Source: Metabacillus niabensis (GTDB lineage: Bacteria; Bacillota; Bacilli; Bacillales; Bacillaceae). From it: a DNA stretch of 64,000 bases. Location of the stretch: NCBI RefSeq assembly GCF_020524345.1, contig NZ_JAIVLH010000003.1, forward strand, positions 62,001-126,000, given 5' to 3'. The notes below the pieces were generated by a model. That model searched no databases. It saw only the letters and a program-made list of their open reading frames with translations, and was not told where the DNA came from. A program made the position numbers and the translations under genes. Below, one piece after another: positions 62,398 to 64,000 of the stretch (positions are counted from its first letter, which is position 1; every line of letters begins with the position of its first letter).

Positions 62398-63174
62398 ATG
62401 GATATGGATACCCCAGCAAAAGCTATCTTATCATCTGTTAAGAATGCTATGAGAATATTACGTTTGTTCAAAAAGGGTCAGGAAGAATTAAGTGTAACAG
62501 AGATTGCAAGACTTATTGATTTGCCTAAAAGCACCGCACATCGATTAATTGCGGAGCTAGTAAATGAAGGATTTTTATCTAAAAATCCGAAAACAAATCA
62601 TTATCGCTTAGGACTATCTCTCTTAACTTTAGGTGGTGTTGTATTTAGTCATAGAGAACTCTATCGTGAAGCACAACCTATCGTAGACAATCTTGTAGAT
62701 GAGTTAGGGGAAAGCGTTCATATTTGTCTTCTTGAAGATCATGAAGTTGTTTATTTATTTCGAAAAGAATGTGACCAACCTGAAAGACTCTTAACCTATA
62801 TGGGCAGGAAAAATCCTATTCATTGTACTAGTGAAGGGTTAGCAATTATGGCTTTTCAAAAACAAAAGAGTATCAATAGCTTTTTAAAGAATACTTTTTA
62901 CTCTTACACAGAGTTCACACTAACAGAACCAAAAGAATTAAGAGATGAAATGAGTAAAATCCGAAAAAAAGGCTATGCCATTACACCCGGCCATTTTTAC
63001 AAAGGCTTTGTCGGGATCGCTGCCCCTATCTATGATCATACAGAAAACGTAGTTGCTTCTGTATCAATTATTAGTTCAACATCACGAATAACAGAGGAAA
63101 GGTTTCCACTATTCATTGATAAAATAAAAGCAGCAGGCAGTCAGATCTCTGAAATGCTGGGATACTTTAAATAA
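62398..63174 (+). CDS. IclR-family regulator (second, divergent)
   Basis: 258 aa, winged helix at residues 12-75 (VTEIARLIDLPKSTAHRLIA) and effector domain (HICLLEDHEVVYLFRKE, IHCTSEGLAIMAF, GFVGIAAPIYD). AGGTG lies 8 nt before ATG 62398. It is related to but clearly different from its divergent neighbour. A TATAAT at 62359-62364 lies 33 bp before the start. AATAGAAGAA occurs twice in the shared intergenic region (62333-62342 and 62362-62371) and could be an operator half-site. It may control the genes at 63.2-64 kb. Confidence 0.85.
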   Translation: MDMDTPAKAILSSVKNAMRILRLFKKGQEELSVTEIARLIDLPKSTAHRLIAELVNEGFLSKNPKTNHYRLGLSLLTLGGVVFSHRELYREAQPIVDNLVDELGESVHICLLEDHEVVYLFRKECDQPERLLTYMGRKNPIHCTSEGLAIMAFQKQKSINSFLKNTFYSYTEFTLTEPKELRDEMSKIRKKGYAITPGHFYKGFVGIAAPIYDHTENVVASVSIISSTSRITEERFPLFIDKIKAAGSQISEMLGYFK

Positions 63175-63206
63175 ACCATCCAGCAACAGAACACTGGATG
63201 GTTTTT
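63174..63206 (+). terminator. Terminator of the second IclR gene
   Basis: AACCATCCAG (63174-63183) pairs with CTGGATGGTT (63194-63203), followed by TTTC. Confidence 0.75.
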
Positions 63207-63211
63207 CAATA

Positions 63212-63763
63212 CTATATTAGATAAAACGTATTTCCCTCAGGTCCTATCGGTAAATGACCAGCCTCAATTAAATCAACAATTGATATAAAAATATTTTTCC
63301 CCTCGGCTAGCTCCGCTGTGCATGACATTACACTCACGTACATGGCTAAACCAACTAGGTATTCTACGGTTTTCTTTTCTTCAAATTGCTGAAACAGATG
63401 TGAATAAGCACCATGAAAGACGAGTTCCGGCACGCGATCACCTAAATCCAAAAGGTACTTTTCATGACCAGCTTCCTTAATCTTGCGGCTTAACTCTTCT
63501 GGAATTTCTTTTAAAGATTCCCACATTTCACTTCCCTCAAAGGTAAGACAGCTAATTGTTTCTGGTACTTCTTCTTTGGATAACCACTTTATTTCATAAG
63601 AATTCACATTAAGATTATCCATAAATTCAATGACTTTTTCCTCTGCCTCTAGGTTTTGCTGTCCAGCCTTCTTCCCCCAATGAATAGCTTGTAATCTATT
63701 CACCATTGCGTCAATAGATTTAGTCTGCAAATCAACTTCTGCAACATTAATATTCTCAGACAT
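63212..63763 (-). CDS. Protein of unknown function (183 aa) near the gentisate genes
   Basis: Not recognised. Acidic and mostly helical, with no signal peptide; a short hydrophobic helix lies at about 138-150 (EYLVGLAMYVSVMSCTAELA), more likely buried than membrane-spanning. A GGAAG site precedes ATG 63763. The gap to the next upstream gene is about 30 bp, so the two probably form one transcript. Context suggests a role in supplying gentisate from another aromatic compound, but nothing in the sequence proves it. Confidence 0.65.
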   Translation of the reverse strand: MSENINVAEVDLQTKSIDAMVNRLQAIHWGKKAGQQNLEAEEKVIEFMDNLNVNSYEIKWLSKEEVPETISCLTFEGSEMWESLKEIPEELSRKIKEAGHEKYLLDLGDRVPELVFHGAYSHLFQQFEEKKTVEYLVGLAMYVSVMSCTAELAEGKNIFISIVDLIEAGHLPIGPEGNTFYLI

Positions 63764-63794
63764 GTATCTTCCGCTCCCTTCGATTGGTTTTATG

Positions 63795-64000
63795 TTAATA
63801 TTTTGTTGTTAATTCAGGTGGTCCAAATTTAGGACCATAAGGACCTTCATCTAGCCAACGTCCCAATCTAGGAATAATAGATACAAGTGATGCAGCTAAT
63901 TCACGCTTCATATTCATATCAGGAGCATTTCCTTGTAAATGATGTAGGGCTGTGCTTGAGCCATCACGGTTCCACAACGCTGCAATTCTACGTTCATTCG
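63795..64000 (-). CDS. C-terminal part of an unidentified protein (cut by window end)
   Basis: The open frame enters from the right edge and continues for about 67 residues: NERRIAALWNRDGSSTALHH, then LQGNAPDMNMKRELAAS and ending GPYGPKFGPPELTTKY before the stop at 63795. An internal TTG at 63977 is not needed as a start since the frame is open to the edge. Pro/Gly-rich tail; family not recognised. It lies just upstream of the 63212-63763 gene on the same strand. Confidence 0.6.
   Translation of the reverse strand, partial: NERRIAALWNRDGSSTALHHLQGNAPDMNMKRELAASLVSIIPRLGRWLDEGPYGPKFGPPELTTKY

Noticed and set aside
1-64000. tRNA, rRNA, riboswitch or T-box elements
   Set aside because: The intergenic regions were read for cloverleaf-like sequence and known leader motifs; only terminators, simple hairpins and operators were found. 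A covariance-model search would be needed to be certain.

Overview
The window looks like a chromosomal segment of a low-GC, Gram-positive, spore-former-type bacterium of the family Bacillaceae. The grounds are AT-rich DNA, strong AGGAGG-type ribosome binding sites with many GTG and TTG starts, a SigB-type promoter in front of a GsiB-like KGG-repeat protein, many CcpA-type cre sites, YesLMN/LplABC-style transport and signalling genes, and close resemblance of the xylan genes to those of Geobacillus and Bacillus halodurans. No rRNA, tRNA, prophage, insertion sequence or CRISPR array was seen.

Layout. 1-9.4 kb: housekeeping and stress genes (GlsB-like fragment, glutamate dehydrogenase with an N-terminal extension, a small lipoprotein, a degenerate M50 protease, a formate/nitrite transporter, a Trp/Asp-rich secreted protein, a small HELGH protein, GsiB-like, CorA, an aldo/keto reductase) plus an array of 52-bp palindromic repeats at 2.3-2.7 kb. 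9.4-25 kb (all minus strand): a xylan utilisation locus. A YesL/response-regulator/histidine-kinase unit (23.0-18.9 kb) is followed by a unit made of a solute-binding lipoprotein, two permeases, intracellular GH10 xylanase, two GH43 enzymes and a GH8 reducing-end exo-oligoxylanase (18.6-9.45 kb). A third GH43 beta-xylosidase lies at 23.4-25.0 kb. The two units share one promoter design: the same operator exactly 48 bp upstream of a TATAATG box that overlaps a cre. 25.1-28.3 kb: a YjhG/YagF-type D-xylonate dehydratase divergent from an IclR regulator, with the decayed first codons of its partner aldolase in the dehydratase leader. 28.4-31.2 kb: TIM-barrel isomerase, PhyH-type dioxygenase and AraC regulator. 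31.3-32.7 kb: VWA lipoprotein.

33-50 kb: a second glycan locus centred on L-fucose or L-galactose. It has GH29, GH95 and GH127 hydrolases, FucU mutarotase, an aldo/keto reductase of the L-galactose dehydrogenase type, a COG3618 lactonase, an LgoD-like zinc dehydrogenase, an LplABC-type importer and two AraC-type regulators. The enzymes read as an oxidative, kinase-free route. 50-58.3 kb: a GH4 alpha-galactosidase, then a LacI-controlled unit (amylo-1,6-glucosidase family enzyme plus a MalEFG-type importer) with four LacI-type operators and a relic of a carbohydrate-binding module at its end. 58.7-64 kb: gentisate catabolism (gentisate 1,2-dioxygenase, DinB-fold protein, fumarylacetoacetase-family hydrolase) beside two divergent IclR regulators, then an unrecognised protein and a truncated gene at the window edge.

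Working together: oligosaccharides enter through three ABC importers, none of which has its own ATPase here, and are cut to monomers inside the cell; cre sites tie most of the sugar units to CcpA. The most interesting observations are the matched two-component promoters with cre over the -10 box, the aldolase relic, the DinB protein as a possible bacillithiol-dependent maleylpyruvate isomerase, and the oxidative L-fucose/L-galactose gene set.
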